A stretch of DNA of 64,000 nt from Flavimaribacter sediminis (GTDB taxonomy: Bacteria; Pseudomonadota; Alphaproteobacteria; Rhizobiales; Rhizobiaceae). The stretch lies in contig NZ_JAICBX010000009.1 in NCBI RefSeq assembly GCF_019492055.1, positions 1 to 64,000 on the forward strand. The letters are read 5' to 3'. The notes beneath the pieces were generated by a model. It was given only the letters and a program-made list of their open reading frames with translations, was not told the origin of the DNA and ran no database searches. The number at the start of each line of letters is the position of its first letter. Positions within the stretch are counted from its first letter, which is position 1. Below are positions 62,706 to 64,000 of this stretch, piece by piece. The position numbers and the translations under genes were made by a program.

Positions 62706-63551
62706 ATGTCGCCTGCCAAGGGGCTGCTTGCCGGAGGAACGTCTCAATCGAAGCGCAAGGCAGGCAAACCGGATCGTCCAATGCACAGACTGGCAATTGT
62801 AAGAAGACTTGAGGCCGTCGGATTCCGCGCCTGGCCCGCAGCCTCCATTCAGTATGACGGAAGCTGGCAGGTGCGGCTGACGGCGGGACACCCCTCGAAG
62901 CGCCTGAACTCCGTCAATCCGCTTGACCCTTCGGATCACGGCGACGTCGAGACGAGGGTCGAACGCGCCGCCCAGCGGTTCAGCGCCTATGGCCGGCCGC
63001 TGATCTTCCGGCAATCGCCGCTCGCGCCGCCGCAACTCGACGCCTATTTCGACGCCAAGGGCTGGCGCCGTTTCGACGAGACGACGGTGATGATGGCCGA
63101 TATCCGCAAGCTGGATCTGGACGCGACGCTCGACCATCTGCCGGTTCGCGAACTCGGCCGTTACGTCGACGCCAACATTCAGGTGCATGGGCGCGACAAG
63201 TCGATCAAGCCTGGACTGACCGAGGTGATCAGTTCCATCCGACCTTCAAGCGGATGGTTCGTGATCGAGGAACCGGGCGCCGGACCGGTGGCGACAGCGC
63301 TGTGCGTGCACGACAGCGACATGGCCGGAATTTTCGAAGTGGCGACGCGCAGTGACCGGCGCAACAAGGGCTACGGACGCGAAGTGGTGACGGCGGCGCT
63401 GCGATGGGCCAGGATGCGGGGGGCCGAACAGGCCTGGCTTCAGGTCGGGACCACCAACGAGGCGGCGATGGATCTCTACGACCGCTTCGGTTTCGAGGAA
63501 ATCTACCGCTACGACTATCGGCAGGCGCCGGACAACAGCGCGGATGAGTAG
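62706..63551 (+). CDS. GNAT-family N-acetyltransferase
   Basis: A 281-aa GNAT protein. The acetyl-CoA loop is IFEVATRSDRRNKGYGREVV and the last helix block is AWLQVGTTNEAAMDLYDRFG. The first 130 residues form another, diverged GNAT-like half, as in other two-domain members seen at the argJ-mutT locus in Rhizobiales. The substrate is unknown. It lies between argJ and mutT, overlapping mutT by 8 bp, so it is in one operon. Confidence 0.85.
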   Translation: MSPAKGLLAGGTSQSKRKAGKPDRPMHRLAIVRRLEAVGFRAWPAASIQYDGSWQVRLTAGHPSKRLNSVNPLDPSDHGDVETRVERAAQRFSAYGRPLIFRQSPLAPPQLDAYFDAKGWRRFDETTVMMADIRKLDLDATLDHLPVRELGRYVDANIQVHGRDKSIKPGLTEVISSIRPSSGWFVIEEPGAGPVATALCVHDSDMAGIFEVATRSDRRNKGYGREVVTAALRWARMRGAEQAWLQVGTTNEAAMDLYDRFGFEEIYRYDYRQAPDNSADE

Positions 63552-63963
63552 CGCCGCCTCGAAGCCGTCCATCGTGCTTGTGGCTGCGTGCGCGCTCGTC
63601 GACCAGGACCGCCGCGTGCTCATCGCGCAGCGTCCCGAAGGCAAGTCGATGGCGGGGCTGTGGGAGTTTCCGGGCGGAAAGGTCGAGGCGGGCGAGACGC
63701 CCGAGGAAACGGTTATCCGGGAGCTGGAGGAAGAACTTGGCGTGACCACGCGCGCAGCCTGTCTTGCGCCGCTCACCTTCGCCAGCCACGCCTACGAGAC
63801 GTTTCACCTGCTGATGCCGCTCTATATCTGCCGCAAATTCGACGGTGCGCCGCAACCGCGCGAGGGGCAGGCCCTTAAATGGGTCCGGCCGGCGCGGCTG
63901 CGCGATTACCCGATGCCGCCGGCGGACGAGCCGCTGATCCCCTTCCTGATCGACCTGGTCTGA
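63544..63963 (+). CDS. mutT: 8-oxo-dGTP diphosphatase MutT
   Basis: A 139-aa Nudix hydrolase. The Nudix box is complete: GGKVEAGETPEETVIRELEEELG (G-x5-E-x7-R-E-x2-E-E-x-G; shown as GGKVEAGETPEETV and IRELEEELG). The N-terminal QRPEGKSMAGLWEFPGGK gives the nucleotide-binding strand seen in MutT. It cleanses 8-oxo-dGTP. It overlaps the GNAT gene by 8 bp and ends 37 bp before the window edge; nothing else is seen in that tail. Confidence 0.92.
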   Translation: MSSAASKPSIVLVAACALVDQDRRVLIAQRPEGKSMAGLWEFPGGKVEAGETPEETVIRELEEELGVTTRAACLAPLTFASHAYETFHLLMPLYICRKFDGAPQPREGQALKWVRPARLRDYPMPPADEPLIPFLIDLV

Positions 63964-64000
63964 GGCTCCATTTAAGGCTGACCGTTAATCTATCATTTAG

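Overview
The window looks like chromosome of a GC-rich alphaproteobacterium of the order Hyphomicrobiales (Rhizobiales). Gene neighbourhoods typical of that order support this: hisC-tyrC-DUF2125-chaC, ftsE/ftsX next to hpt, cpdR, the TIGR02302 (DUF4175) giant membrane protein beside lysA-lptM-argH, and secA followed by a parvulin, argJ, a GNAT gene and mutT. I cannot name genus or species. About sixty genes are supported, plus one tRNA-Leu(CAA). Most of the window is ordinary core genome.

Layout. 1-960: an 18-bp tandem repeat cut by the window edge, then three copies of a dispersed REP-like element. 0.96-3.8 kb: methyltransferase, NADAR protein and a DUF2182/DUF1326 pair. 3.8-6.9 kb: a visibly AT-richer accessory island with one three-gene operon: an unrecognised 449-aa protein, a ParS/MbcA-type Xre antitoxin and a RES-domain toxin. 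It has a good sigma70 promoter with an inverted repeat over the -10. 7-16 kb: small secreted proteins, YciB/IspZ-like and MscS membrane proteins, a TPR protein, an AraC regulator divergent from two DUF1254 genes, and a GDPD. 16-24 kb: GNAT, phasin, DUF2200, amidohydrolase, hisC-tyrC, DUF2125, ChaC, PlsC. 24-34 kb: YdcF, FtsX/FtsE, Hpt, CpdR, TIGR02302, LysA, lipoprotein, ArgH. 34-49 kb: redox and metabolic genes (TlpA-like, hydroxyisobutyrate-dehydrogenase-like, adenylate cyclase, macrodomain, thioredoxin-like, TrkH, HbdA, EtfAB, rhomboid, PduO, SDR, YihY, GluQRS, AlkA-like, HNH, DsbB, YqaA). 50-52 kb: tRNA-Leu and an acyl-CoA synthetase. 52-54.5 kb: a decayed accessory patch with a gene lacking its 3' end, a HicB remnant, a BrnT toxin broken by a 2-bp insertion with an intact antitoxin, a 120-bp duplication and several REP-like units. 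54.5-64 kb: surface-polysaccharide flippase/acyltransferase pair, then secA, parvulin, argJ, GNAT, mutT.

The best candidate for a little-described system is the operon at 4.3-6.6 kb: an ADP-ribosyltransferase-like toxin-antitoxin pair with a translationally coupled third protein that I cannot assign. The second cluster of interest is the 52-54.5 kb toxin-antitoxin graveyard, which shares its repeats with the left edge of the window.
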